Origin: JAZQHR01 sp045540815
Lineage (GTDB): Bacteria > Bacillota > Clostridia > UMGS1810
Assembly: GCA_045540815.1 (NCBI GenBank)
Contig: JAZQHY010000040.1
Span: forward strand, 49,169 to 113,168
Direction: 5' to 3'
Length of the DNA stretch: 64,000 nucleotides
A program made the position numbers and the translations under genes. Within the stretch, counting starts at the first letter, position 1, and the number at the start of each line of letters is the position of its first letter. A model generated the notes under the pieces. That model did not search any database. It was not told the DNA's origin and was given only the letters and a program-made list of their open reading frames with translations. This document shows, piece by piece, positions 50,900 through 59,538 of this stretch.

Positions 50900-51610
50900 T
50901 TGAGAAGTAATTATACAAGATATATCTGGATAGCAGTAGCTGTGCTTATAGTTATAAATATGATTTCGTCTATAACAAGCGGAGGACTTATGTCGCTACT
51001 GCTTAGCATACCTGCGCTACTTATAAGCCTTTCTGCGCACGAGTTTGCGCACGGCTATGCGGCGTATAAAATGGGTGACAACACCGCAAGGTACGAGGGC
51101 AGACTTACCCTTAACCCTATGGCGCATTTAGACCCTATAGGTACGTTTTGCCTACTTTTTTTCCACTTTGGCTGGGCAAATCCTGTGCCGATAAATCCAC
51201 TTTATTTTAAAAACAAAAGGCGAGGTATCATTATAGTAAGCCTTGCAGGACCGCTTGCAAATTTCTGCCTTGCGGTGATTTCTACAGTTATCTACGCACT
51301 TATTATAAAGTTTGGTCCGCACAATATGGGAATTTTTTATGAATTTTTATTAAATATATTTAACGCAGGAATAGTGTTAAACATCGGTCTTATGATATTT
51401 AATCTTATACCTATTCCGCCGCTTGACGGGTCAAAGATACTTGGCGAGCTTTTACCTCAAAAAGCGAGGTTTGAATATTACAGGCTTGAGAGAACGCTTT
51501 CTTTAATACTTATATTTGCGCTTGTATTTGGCCTTTTAGACCCGATACTTGACCCATTATACGGCATTATGATAAAGCTAATGAACTATATTATAGGTCT
51601 TATTTTATAA
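50900..51610 (+). CDS. Site-2-protease-family (M50) membrane metalloprotease
   Basis: 236 residues, TTG start with AAGGAAGT nine bases upstream. Five or so membrane helices; zinc motif HEFAHGYAA (about 48-56) and the second ligand in 'PIPPLDGSKIL' (about 171-181). The short PDZ-less form resembles YwhC-type proteins, whose substrates are unknown. It commonly neighbours scpA in Clostridia. Confidence 0.92.
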   Translation: MRSNYTRYIWIAVAVLIVINMISSITSGGLMSLLLSIPALLISLSAHEFAHGYAAYKMGDNTARYEGRLTLNPMAHLDPIGTFCLLFFHFGWANPVPINPLYFKNKRRGIIIVSLAGPLANFCLAVISTVIYALIIKFGPHNMGIFYEFLLNIFNAGIVLNIGLMIFNLIPIPPLDGSKILGELLPQKARFEYYRLERTLSLILIFALVFGLLDPILDPLYGIMIKLMNYIIGLIL

Positions 51611-51635
51611 GTGTTTTGAGAATTCAAGGTGAAAA

Positions 51636-52367
51636 ATGGAACAGTTATCGTTTAAGCTTCAGGTGTTTGAAGGGCCGTTAGACCTGCTACTTCACCTGAT
51701 ACAGAAAAATAAAGTTAATATTTACGATATTCCTATATTTGAGATTACAAACCAGTATATCGACTACCTAAAAAGTATGGAAGATATGGACCTTGAGATA
51801 TCAAGTGAATTTTCGCTTATGGCGTCAAAGCTTCTGTACATAAAGTCTAAGATGCTTCTTCCAAAATATGACGAAGAGGAAGCCGATGACCCAAGACGTG
51901 AGCTTGTGGACAGGCTGGTTGAATATCAGAGGATAAAAAGCGTTAAGGAAAAGCTTCGCGCGATGCAGCACGCTGGTACATACTCGTACTACCGCCTTCC
52001 TGAAAAGATAGAGGAGGTAGCAGAGAAAAAGCACATCGAGTCGGCTGATATTTCAAAGCTTATCGACGCGTTTAACAATATCCTTGAAAGGATAGAGAGA
52101 AAAGCTCCTCCGCCAAAGGAAAACTTTGACGGAATAGTGGGCAGAGAGCCTGTTTCTGTTCAGGATATGGCAGATAATATAGTAAAAAGAATTACTCGTA
52201 AAAAACGTGTTAAATTTAAAGAGTTCTTTAAGGGTGCAAAGCACAAAAACGAAGTGGTTGCAATATTCCTTGCTGTGCTTGAACTTTTAAAACTCAACAA
52301 AATCTATGCAGAAGATGACGGAAAGAATTTAATTTTCCGAGAGGTTGAAGATATAAATGAGAATTGA
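51636..52367 (+). CDS. scpA: Segregation and condensation protein A
   Basis: 243 residues; kleisin with the N-terminal 'FEGPLDLLLHLIQKNKVNIYDIPI' and a C-terminal winged helix ('EVVAIFLAVLELLKLNKI') that bind Smc. Overlaps scpB by 11 bases. Confidence 0.97.
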   Translation: MEQLSFKLQVFEGPLDLLLHLIQKNKVNIYDIPIFEITNQYIDYLKSMEDMDLEISSEFSLMASKLLYIKSKMLLPKYDEEEADDPRRELVDRLVEYQRIKSVKEKLRAMQHAGTYSYYRLPEKIEEVAEKKHIESADISKLIDAFNNILERIERKAPPPKENFDGIVGREPVSVQDMADNIVKRITRKKRVKFKEFFKGAKHKNEVVAIFLAVLELLKLNKIYAEDDGKNLIFREVEDINEN

Positions 52368-52986
52368 CGAATTAGAAGGAATAATAGAGGCGATACTTTT
52401 CTCAAGCGGTGAATCGGTGTCGGCAGAAAAAATTGCCGAGGTAACCGAGGTGGATTTAGATACCGTTGAGAAGGTTATTGAGAATATGGAAAACAGGTAC
52501 AAATCGGACGTGTCAAGGGGAATACATATAATCCGCCTTGAGAATAATTATCAGATTTGTACAAAGCCTGATGCGTACAGATACATAAAAATATTAAACG
52601 AGAAAAAGTCAAAGCCTGTACTTTCAAACGCAGGACTTGAGGTGCTTTCAATCGTTGCGTATAATCAGCCTGTTACAAGGGGCACAATAGAATTTATACG
52701 AGGTGTAAATTCTGACGGCGCACTTGCAAGGCTTGTTGAACTCGAGCTTGTTGAAGAAAGAGGCAGACTTGACGCACCCGGAAAACCGATGCTTTTTGGT
52801 ACTACCGAGGAGTTTTTAAGATGCTTTGGTATAAGCTCACTTGATGCTCTTCCTGAAATTGAGATGGACCTTGCATCGCTTACAGGAGAGATTGACGTAG
52901 ACCAGATGAGGTTTGAAACAGACCCAAATAAGATAAAACCTGATACCGATGAGACGTTGATGGAAACTTTGGAAACCATTGAATAA
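52357..52986 (+). CDS. scpB: Segregation and condensation protein B
   Basis: 209 residues, two winged-helix domains; 'SIVAYNQPVTRGTIEFIRGV' is the family hallmark. The C-terminal tail (about 170-209) is acidic and probably disordered. Works with ScpA and Smc in chromosome condensation. Confidence 0.96.
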   Translation: MRIDELEGIIEAILFSSGESVSAEKIAEVTEVDLDTVEKVIENMENRYKSDVSRGIHIIRLENNYQICTKPDAYRYIKILNEKKSKPVLSNAGLEVLSIVAYNQPVTRGTIEFIRGVNSDGALARLVELELVEERGRLDAPGKPMLFGTTEEFLRCFGISSLDALPEIEMDLASLTGEIDVDQMRFETDPNKIKPDTDETLMETLETIE

Positions 52987-53001
52987 AAAAGGAGTGTTAT
53001 T

Positions 53002-53619
53002 GTGAAAGCATTATTAATTATTATATCAGTAATAATTATCTTAATCGCAATAGCACTATTTGTAAAAGTTAGGGCAAGGCTGTTTATGACAGGTGCAAAC
53101 GGCAAAAAATTTAGTGCTACACTCACCATAAACATTCTTTGGAAAAAGATTAATATTTCACTTATAGGCGGTGAAAAAGTTAAAAACGACAGGAATGTTC
53201 CTAACGAAAAAGACGAAAAAACAGAAATTGAAGAAAAGAAAAAGTTAAGCATTTTAGAAAAGCTTGACCACATATGCAAGCTTCTTGAAAAGTCGCGCCT
53301 TACCTATGTAATGAGCCGAAGGGCGCTTAAAAAAAGGCTTACATTTGAAAATATATATTTCGCATTTACATTTGGTCTTGGCGATGCACCAAAAACAGGT
53401 ATCGCCACAGGCAGTGCATGGGGAATAGTTTATAATTTATTTGCACTTTTGTGCAGAGTGTCAAACGTGAAAAATCACAAGTTTAACATTACCCCCGATT
53501 TTGAAAACGAGTGTTATGACATCGTTTTCGAGGGTATATTAAAGGTAAGTTTAGCAAATATTATCTGTATATGTGCGGTGGTTTACCGTAATTATAGAAA
53601 AGCAAGTAAAATGATTTAA
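53002..53619 (+). CDS. DUF2953-family membrane protein (YtfI-like)
   Basis: 205 residues, GTG start with GGAGTG. One N-terminal membrane helix, a Lys/Glu-rich linker (about 58-80), then 'FGLGDAPKTGIATGSAWGIVYNLFALL' which is the DUF2953 signature. In Bacillus ytfI is paired with ytfJ, as here; a sporulation-linked role is inferred. Confidence 0.87.
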   Translation: MKALLIIISVIIILIAIALFVKVRARLFMTGANGKKFSATLTINILWKKINISLIGGEKVKNDRNVPNEKDEKTEIEEKKKLSILEKLDHICKLLEKSRLTYVMSRRALKKRLTFENIYFAFTFGLGDAPKTGIATGSAWGIVYNLFALLCRVSNVKNHKFNITPDFENECYDIVFEGILKVSLANIICICAVVYRNYRKASKMI

Positions 53620-53635
53620 AAAGGCGGTGTTTTTT

Positions 53636-54070
53636 ATGTCAAATCATCCAATCGAAGGTATGATAGGCGTAGCAATGGAAAATATCAAGAAAATGGTAGA
53701 TGTAAATACTATCGTAGGCGAGCCTGTACAGACTCCTGACGGTACAACCATTATACCTATCTCGAAGGTTGCATTCGGCTTTGGCGCAGGCGGAAGCGAG
53801 TTTAACGCAGGCAAAAACGATGCAAATAAAGAAAATGCTATGTTTGGCGGAGGCTCGGGCGGTGGCGTTACTATAAACCCTGTTGCGTTTTTGGTAGTGA
53901 ACTCTCAGCAGATTAAGCTGTTACCTATATCATCTACTCCAAATGCGGTGGACAAGATTATAGACACTGTTCCTGAGGTTATCACAAAAATAAACAGCTT
54001 TATTAAAACAGCCAAGGAAAAGAAAAACGGTGAAACTACTGTTGAAGTAGAAGTTGCCGAAGAAGCGTAA
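53636..54070 (+). CDS. ytfJ: GerW-family sporulation protein YtfJ
   Basis: 144 residues from ATG 53636 (AAGGCGGTG upstream). 'HPIEGMIGVAMENIKKMVDVNTIVGEPV' and 'TIIPISKVAFGFGAGGSEF' followed by a glycine-rich loop and 'INPVAFLVV' are the GerW marks. The family is found in spore-formers and affects germination; biochemistry is unknown. Confidence 0.93.
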   Translation: MSNHPIEGMIGVAMENIKKMVDVNTIVGEPVQTPDGTTIIPISKVAFGFGAGGSEFNAGKNDANKENAMFGGGSGGGVTINPVAFLVVNSQQIKLLPISSTPNAVDKIIDTVPEVITKINSFIKTAKEKKNGETTVEVEVAEEA

Positions 54071-54084
54071 GTGGAATAATTACT

Positions 54085-54121
54085 TCACCTACCTACTATA
54101 TTTGAGTATATAGGTAGGTGA
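54085..54121 (+). promoter_or_regulatory. Hairpin that covers the dacF ribosome site and start
   Basis: Perfect 11-bp arms TCACCTACCTA (54085-54095) and TAGGTAGGTGA (54111-54121). The right arm contains the AGGTAGGTG ribosome site and the first base of the ATG. TTTTTG follows, so it may also terminate transcription after ytfJ. Confidence 0.6.
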
Positions 54122-55251
54122 TGTTTTTGCGAAGTAAATTAATAATAGCACTGCTTTGTATGTCGCTTTGCATAGGTTTAATGCCGTCATATGCAATGGA
54201 TTTGTCGGCACGGAGTGCTATAGTTTTGGACAGACAGAGCGGTAAGGTATTGTATGCAAAAAATGCTGAAGCAAAAATGCCAATGGCGAGCACTACCAAG
54301 ATAATGACCGCTATATGCGCGCTTGAAAATGGTAATTTAAATGACGTTGTAGAGGTACACCTAACCGCAGTTGGCGTGGAAGGCTCGTCTATGTATTTAG
54401 GTCACGGCGAGAAGATAACACTCGAAAACCTGGTTTATGGGCTTATGCTTGCGTCTGGAAATGATGCGGCAGTTGCGATAGCTATGCATATGTCGGGAAG
54501 TGTTGATGAGTTTGCTAATCTTATGAACGCTACTGCAAAGAAAATCGGCGCAGTAAACACATCATTTAAAAACCCCAATGGGCTTGATGCCGATGGGCAC
54601 TTTACTACGGCGCACGATTTGGCGCTTATTACCCGCTATGGCCTTGAAAATGTAAATGGCTTTGCCGAAATAGTAAGTACATACGAAAAGAAAATGCCGT
54701 GGCAGGGTAAGGATTACGATAGAATACTCCACAATCACAACAAGCTTTTGCGTTTGTATAAAGGCTGTGACGGCGTGAAAACGGGCTTTACCAAGAAAAG
54801 CGGGCGATGCCTTGTATCATCTGCTACGCGTGATAACCTTGGCGTGATAGCGGTTACGTTAAACGCGCCAAATGACTGGGACGACCATACAAAAATGCTT
54901 GATTATGCATTTGAGAATTTTTCAGTAAAAAAGCTAATCACAAAAGGCGAGTATGTCGCATCGGTAACAGTTAAGGGTGGTATAGACGATAAGGTAGTAC
55001 TTATTGCAGGCGAAGATGTGTATGCTACAGTAAAAAATGGCGAAAAGCCGATATTTAAACTATCCTACGACATACCGAAAACACTTACAGCGCCTGTAGG
55101 GTTCGAGAAAAATTCAGGGCAGATAACAGTGGTTGCAAACGACTTTACACAAAGCATAAATGTAGTTACAAAAACTTATGTACCCGAAAAAAACGATACA
55201 TATTTAGATAAAGCAAAAAAAATAATTTTAAGTTGGATAAGGATAATATGA
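54121..55251 (+). CDS. dacF: D-alanyl-D-alanine carboxypeptidase (DacF/DacB type)
   Basis: 376 residues from ATG 54121. Signal peptide to about residue 25; S11 catalytic motifs intact: SxxK at Ser57-Lys60 (MASTTK), SGN at 112-114, KTG at 220-222. The C-terminal PBP5-type domain and a terminal amphipathic helix follow. It trims the terminal D-Ala of wall pentapeptides; near ytfJ a role in spore cortex is likely. The ATG is close to its ribosome site inside a hairpin; a TTG two codons on is an alternative start. Confidence 0.93.
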   Translation: MFLRSKLIIALLCMSLCIGLMPSYAMDLSARSAIVLDRQSGKVLYAKNAEAKMPMASTTKIMTAICALENGNLNDVVEVHLTAVGVEGSSMYLGHGEKITLENLVYGLMLASGNDAAVAIAMHMSGSVDEFANLMNATAKKIGAVNTSFKNPNGLDADGHFTTAHDLALITRYGLENVNGFAEIVSTYEKKMPWQGKDYDRILHNHNKLLRLYKGCDGVKTGFTKKSGRCLVSSATRDNLGVIAVTLNAPNDWDDHTKMLDYAFENFSVKKLITKGEYVASVTVKGGIDDKVVLIAGEDVYATVKNGEKPIFKLSYDIPKTLTAPVGFEKNSGQITVVANDFTQSINVVTKTYVPEKNDTYLDKAKKIILSWIRII

Positions 55252-55973
55252 CAGAAGAAAAAATCAGATTACAAAAATATCTTGCAATGGCAAACGTTGC
55301 ATCCAGAAGAACGGCTGAAGAATACATCACACAAGGTCGCGTTAAGGTAAACGGCGAGGTGTGTGACGTTCTTGGCACAAAGGTCGATATGACCGATAAA
55401 GTTGAATTTGACGGAAAATTAGTTAAAATAGAAGAAAAGAAAGTATATATCGCTATGAACAAGCCTTCAGGCGTGGTTACTACTGCAAGTGATGAACGAG
55501 GCAGACAAACTGTGCTTGACCTTGTGAAAAGCGACATTCCCGAAAGGGTGTTTCCTGTGGGAAGGCTTGATTACAACACCGAAGGACTTTTAATCTTAAC
55601 AAACGATGGAGATTTCACATACAGGGTTACACATCCTAAGCACAAGGTAGCAAAGGTGTATTTGGCCGAGGTTGTAGGAGTGCCCGACCGAAAGGCGCTA
55701 AATGACCTTGCAAACGGAGTTTTGATAGACGGTAAGATGACATCGCGCGCCAAGGTTGATACTGTTGCAATAAACAAAAATAGCTGTACTCTTGAAATAA
55801 CCATTTTCGAGGGCAGAAACAGACAGGTCAGAAAAATGTGCGAAGCAGTCGGACACAGGGTTATACATCTTAGGAGAACTCAAGTCGGAAACGTAAAGCT
55901 CGGACACCTTCCGCTTGGGAAATGGCGACATTTAACTGATAGAGAAATAAAAGACTTGCTTGGAGAAAAATAA
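55248..55973 (+). CDS. rluB: Pseudouridine synthase, RluB/RsuA family
   Basis: 241 residues from ATG 55248, overlapping the dacF stop by four bases (AAGGATA upstream). N-terminal S4 domain ('IRLQKYLAMANVASRRTAEEYI') and catalytic motif 'GRLDYNTEGLLILTNDGD' with the active Asp. Modifies 23S or 16S rRNA; by position after dacF, RluB is likely. Confidence 0.93.
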   Translation: MTEEKIRLQKYLAMANVASRRTAEEYITQGRVKVNGEVCDVLGTKVDMTDKVEFDGKLVKIEEKKVYIAMNKPSGVVTTASDERGRQTVLDLVKSDIPERVFPVGRLDYNTEGLLILTNDGDFTYRVTHPKHKVAKVYLAEVVGVPDRKALNDLANGVLIDGKMTSRAKVDTVAINKNSCTLEITIFEGRNRQVRKMCEAVGHRVIHLRRTQVGNVKLGHLPLGKWRHLTDREIKDLLGEK

Positions 55974-56353
55974 TGATAGAGATTAAACCTTTTGAAAATG
56001 CATCGCAGTATGTAGAAAACGCGGATAACCACACGTATGTATTATTAGCCGCCGATGGCGAAGACGTGCTTGGCTACGGCGTCGTGCGATTGTTTGACAC
56101 ATACGCGGTGATAGACGATATACATTTTGAAAATGATACCGATATGCTTGCACTTGGCTACGGAATGGGTAAGGCGCTACTTAACTTTATCGAAAGACGC
56201 AGCGTGTACCACGTATACAGCGCTATCAATAACGCAAGACTGCTTGAAAGATTAAGGTTTAAAAAGGACTCAGAAATAAAAACTGAAGAATACAAACCCA
56301 ACGAGAATGAGTGTTATGTAAACCTAGAAGGGTATTTTGATACACATTGTTAA
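55973..56353 (+). CDS. Small GNAT-like protein, function unknown
   Basis: 126 residues; the start overlaps the rluB stop (TAATG). 'LGYGVVRLFDTYAVIDDIHF' and 'LALGYGMGKALLNFIERRSVYHVYSAINNARLLERLRFKK' have the strand-helix order of an acetyltransferase core, including a G-x-G-x-G/A-like loop. Shorter than usual GNAT proteins, so the call is tentative. Confidence 0.7.
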   Translation: MIEIKPFENASQYVENADNHTYVLLAADGEDVLGYGVVRLFDTYAVIDDIHFENDTDMLALGYGMGKALLNFIERRSVYHVYSAINNARLLERLRFKKDSEIKTEEYKPNENECYVNLEGYFDTHC

Positions 56354-56372
56354 AATTACGGAGGAAAAATAA

Positions 56373-57251
56373 ATGGGAGATTACATAGTTAGAGGTTCAA
56401 CCGCTGACGGCTCTATAAGAGCATTTGCGGCTATAACAACTGAAGCGGTAAACACAGCACAGAAAATGCATAAAACATCACCTGTGGCATCAGCTGCGCT
56501 TGGAAGATTACTTACTGCAGCGTCTATGATGGGCGCAATGCTAAAGTCTGACGATGATATTATAACACTACAGATTACAGGCGACGGACCAATGGGCAGA
56601 GTGCTTGCAGTTTCGGATAATAAATCAAATATAAAAGGTTACGTTGGTAATCCTTTAGTTGACGTGCCAAAAAGAGCGGACGGCAAGCTAAACGTCGGAG
56701 GTGCAATTGGTAATGGCTATTTAACAGTAATACGTGATTTTGGACTAAAAGAGCCATATATCGGCAAAACACCGCTTGTATCGGGTGAGATAGGCGACGA
56801 TTTAACAAAATATTTTGCAGTATCCGAGCAGGTGCCGTCAGTAGTAGGACTTGGTGTTTTAGTTGATGTGGACTATTCCATAAAAGCGGCAGGGGGCTTT
56901 ATCCTTCAGGTAATGCCTGATGCAACGGACGAAGCAATAGATATGATAGAGAAAAATATCGAAGGAGTAACTTCTGTTACTGATATGATAGAGGGCGGAT
57001 TTATGCCTGAAGATATGCTTAACTACCTTCTTCGCGGTTTTGATTTTAAGGTGAATGAAAAAACCGATACAAAATACTTCTGCAACTGCTCAAAAGAGCG
57101 TGTAGAAAAAGCACTTATTGCAGTAGGCAAGGAAGAACTTGAAGCAATTATCGAAGAAGACAAAAAGGCTCAGCTTACCTGTCAGTTCTGCGATAAGGTG
57201 TACGACTTTAATGAAGAAGATTTAAAAGAACTACTTAAAGAATGTAAATAA
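56373..57251 (+). CDS. hslO: Redox-regulated chaperone Hsp33
   Basis: 292 residues. Core domain ('DGSIRAFAAITTEAV', 'LQITGDGPMGRVLAVSD', 'VSGEIGDDLTKYF') and the C-terminal zinc redox switch CNC ... CQFC (about 234-267). Activated by oxidation plus unfolding; useful to an anaerobe meeting oxygen. Last gene of the lysA run. Confidence 0.96.
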   Translation: MGDYIVRGSTADGSIRAFAAITTEAVNTAQKMHKTSPVASAALGRLLTAASMMGAMLKSDDDIITLQITGDGPMGRVLAVSDNKSNIKGYVGNPLVDVPKRADGKLNVGGAIGNGYLTVIRDFGLKEPYIGKTPLVSGEIGDDLTKYFAVSEQVPSVVGLGVLVDVDYSIKAAGGFILQVMPDATDEAIDMIEKNIEGVTSVTDMIEGGFMPEDMLNYLLRGFDFKVNEKTDTKYFCNCSKERVEKALIAVGKEELEAIIEEDKKAQLTCQFCDKVYDFNEEDLKELLKECK

Positions 57252-57261
57252 TTAAAACTCA

Positions 57262-57452
57262 AAGACGGCGTGTATTCCCAAGATAAAAACTACCAATGCT
57301 ATTTTTTCTACATTGGTAGTTTTTTGTTTTGGCAGACACGTATTATGACTGAAATAGTAGGGGACGCCCTGTGTGACGTTCCGTATACGATAATAGGTAT
57401 TCGCTTGTCTGCCGTCCGCTGTCCGTTTTTACTTGGAAACACACGCCGTCTT
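57262..57452. repeat. 191-bp element with nested inverted repeats
   Basis: The ends are imperfect inverted repeats of about 28 bases (57262-57290 with 57425-57452, core AAGACGGCGTGT, three differences). Inside are a terminator hairpin (57286-57326) and a second inverted pair GGCAGACA / TGTCTGCC (57331-57338 with 57406-57413). It has no coding sense and is more GC-rich than flanking DNA. It looks like a small non-autonomous (MITE-like) insertion; no clear target duplication is visible. Confidence 0.5.
57286..57326 (+). terminator. Terminator after hslO
   Basis: Stem AAAACTACCAATG / CATTGGTAGTTTT with a 12-base loop and T run, lying inside the nested-repeat element. Confidence 0.85.
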
Positions 57453-57524
57453 TTCTGTTGGTACTACACATCGGCGTTATATTCAATCTTTGTTTTTTGT
57501 ATTTAAATTGTACTTTCGACATAA

Positions 57525-57580
57525 ATTGTATACAATCTATTGACTTTCGGGTTTGGATTGTATACAATCGTTGTATACAA
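57525..57580 (+). promoter_or_regulatory. acn promoter with three copies of a GntR-type operator
   Basis: Promoter TTGACT (57540-57545), 17-base spacer, TACAAT (57563-57568). Palindrome ATTGTATACAAT occurs at 57525-57536 (upstream of -35) and 57557-57568 (over the -10), and TTGTATACAA again at 57571-57580 (start point). The GTATAC core fits the FadR-type GntR consensus, and a FadR-type GntR gene is third in the operon. Confidence 0.8.
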
Positions 57581-57604
57581 TTTATAATGCGGAGGAATTT
57601 GTAA

Positions 57605-59536
57605 ATGAACATTGCACAGAAAATTATTAAATCACATCTTGTATCAGGCGAAATGATACCGGGCGAAGAAATTTCTATTAAAATAGATCAGACGCTTACA
57701 CAGGACTCTACAGGTACAATGGCGTATTTAGAGTTTGAGGCGATTGGAATTCCAAGAGTAAAGACAAAAAAATCGGTTGCTTATATAGACCACAACACTA
57801 TTCAGTCGGGTTTTGAAAATGCCGATGACCATAAGTACATTCAGACAGTTACTAAGAAACACGGTATACATTTTTCAAGACCGGGTAATGGTATCTGTCA
57901 TCAGGTGCACCTTGAAAGATTTGGCGTACCGGGTATGACACTTCTTGGCTCTGACTCGCACACACCTACAGGTGGTGGTATAGGTATGCTTGCAATCGGT
58001 GCAGGCGGACTTGACGTTGCAGTTGCTATGGGCGGCGGCGCGTACTATGTAACTATGCCGAAGGTGGTAAAAGTTAACCTTGTCGGAAAATTAAAACCTT
58101 GGGTTGCGGCAAAGGACATCATACTTGAAGTTCTTCGTGTGCTTACAGTTAAAGGCGGTGTAGGTAAGGTTATAGAATACGGCGGTGAGGGTGTAAAAAC
58201 TCTTTCTGTTCCTGAGCGTTCTACTATTACAAATATGGGTGCAGAGCTTGGCGCAACTACTTCTATCTTCCCAAGTGACGAGGTTACAAGAGAATTTTTA
58301 AAAGCACAGGGTAGAGAAGAAGATTTCACCGAGATTAAGGCAGATGCCGACGCGGTATACGACGAGGAAATAACTATTGATTTGTCAGCGCTTACTCCAA
58401 TGGCTGCAAAACCGCACAGCCCTGATAATGTTGACACAGTAAAAAATATTGGCAAGATAAAAGTTGATCAGGTTGCTATCGGCAGCTGTACAAACTCATC
58501 ATATATGGATATGATGAAGGTTGCAAAGATTCTTAAAGGCAAAACGGTTCACGAGGACGTAAGCTTAGTTATCGCTCCCGGTTCAAAGCAGGTATTTAAT
58601 ATGATATCTGAAAACGGCGCACTTGCAGATATGATATCTGCCGGCGCAAGAATTCTTGAGTCTGCATGCGGTCCTTGTATAGGTATGGGACAGTCACCAA
58701 AGACAAACGCAGTATCACTTAGAACATTCAACAGAAACTTCGAAGGCAGAAGCGGAACAGTTTCCGCACAGGTTTACTTAGTAAGCCCAGAGGTTGCGGC
58801 TGCATCTGCTATCACAGGCTATTTGACAGACCCTACAGAGCTACTTTCGGATATGTCAAATGAAGTTAAAATGCCTGATAAATTCCTTATAAATGATAAT
58901 ATGGTAGTAGCTCCTGCACCTGAAGGAAACGATGTAGAAGTTGTTAGAGGACCTAACATAAAGCCGTTCCCTGTAAATACTGCACTTGCAGAAAAGGTAA
59001 CAGGCAAAGCACTTATAAAGGTAGAGGACAACATTACAACTGACCACATTATGCCATCAAATGCGAAGCTTTTGCCGTACCGTTCAAACGTTCCATATCT
59101 TTCGGAATATTGCTTGGTACCTTGCGACGCAGAATTTCCAAAGAGAGCAAAGGAAAACGGAGGTGGTTTTATCATCGCAGGCTCAAACTACGGTCAGGGT
59201 TCAAGTCGTGAGCATGCGGCGCTTGCACCATTGTATCTTGGTATAAAGGGTGTTATCGCAAAATCATTTGCCAGAATTCATATGGCAAACCTTATAAATT
59301 CAGGCATCATTCCTATGACCTTTGAAAATGAGGCAGATTATGACGATATCGATATGTACGATGAAATCGTGATAGATGATGCAATCACTCAGGTTAAGGG
59401 CGACGGCATTATGAAGGTTAAAAACATCACTAAAGATAAAGAATATACAGTTAAGGTTACGCTTTCTGAACGTCAGAAGGATATGATAGTAGCAGGCGGA
59501 CTACTTAACTACACCAGAGAAAAGGCAGGTATGTAA
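57605..59536 (+). CDS. acn: Aconitate hydratase
   Basis: 643 residues, the shorter bacterial aconitase. The three [4Fe-4S] cysteines are in GSCTNSS (about 294) and ACGPCIGMG (about 354 and 357); the swivel domain follows from about 480 with 'SNYGQGSSREHAALAP'. It converts citrate to isocitrate. With the dehydrogenase two bases downstream it makes 2-oxoglutarate, in a strict anaerobe mainly for glutamate. A homoaconitase-like substrate range cannot be excluded. Confidence 0.93.
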   Translation: MNIAQKIIKSHLVSGEMIPGEEISIKIDQTLTQDSTGTMAYLEFEAIGIPRVKTKKSVAYIDHNTIQSGFENADDHKYIQTVTKKHGIHFSRPGNGICHQVHLERFGVPGMTLLGSDSHTPTGGGIGMLAIGAGGLDVAVAMGGGAYYVTMPKVVKVNLVGKLKPWVAAKDIILEVLRVLTVKGGVGKVIEYGGEGVKTLSVPERSTITNMGAELGATTSIFPSDEVTREFLKAQGREEDFTEIKADADAVYDEEITIDLSALTPMAAKPHSPDNVDTVKNIGKIKVDQVAIGSCTNSSYMDMMKVAKILKGKTVHEDVSLVIAPGSKQVFNMISENGALADMISAGARILESACGPCIGMGQSPKTNAVSLRTFNRNFEGRSGTVSAQVYLVSPEVAAASAITGYLTDPTELLSDMSNEVKMPDKFLINDNMVVAPAPEGNDVEVVRGPNIKPFPVNTALAEKVTGKALIKVEDNITTDHIMPSNAKLLPYRSNVPYLSEYCLVPCDAEFPKRAKENGGGFIIAGSNYGQGSSREHAALAPLYLGIKGVIAKSFARIHMANLINSGIIPMTFENEADYDDIDMYDEIVIDDAITQVKGDGIMKVKNITKDKEYTVKVTLSERQKDMIVAGGLLNYTREKAGM

Positions 59537-59538
59537 TT

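Noticed and set aside
52665..53279. Long antisense frame (204 codons) over scpB and the DUF2953 gene
   Set aside because: Fully covered by two well supported genes on the other strand; Ser/Phe-rich product typical of antisense reading.
57270..57506. 78-codon frame after hslO
   Set aside because: It reads through a terminator hairpin and the inverted-repeat element and has no ribosome site.
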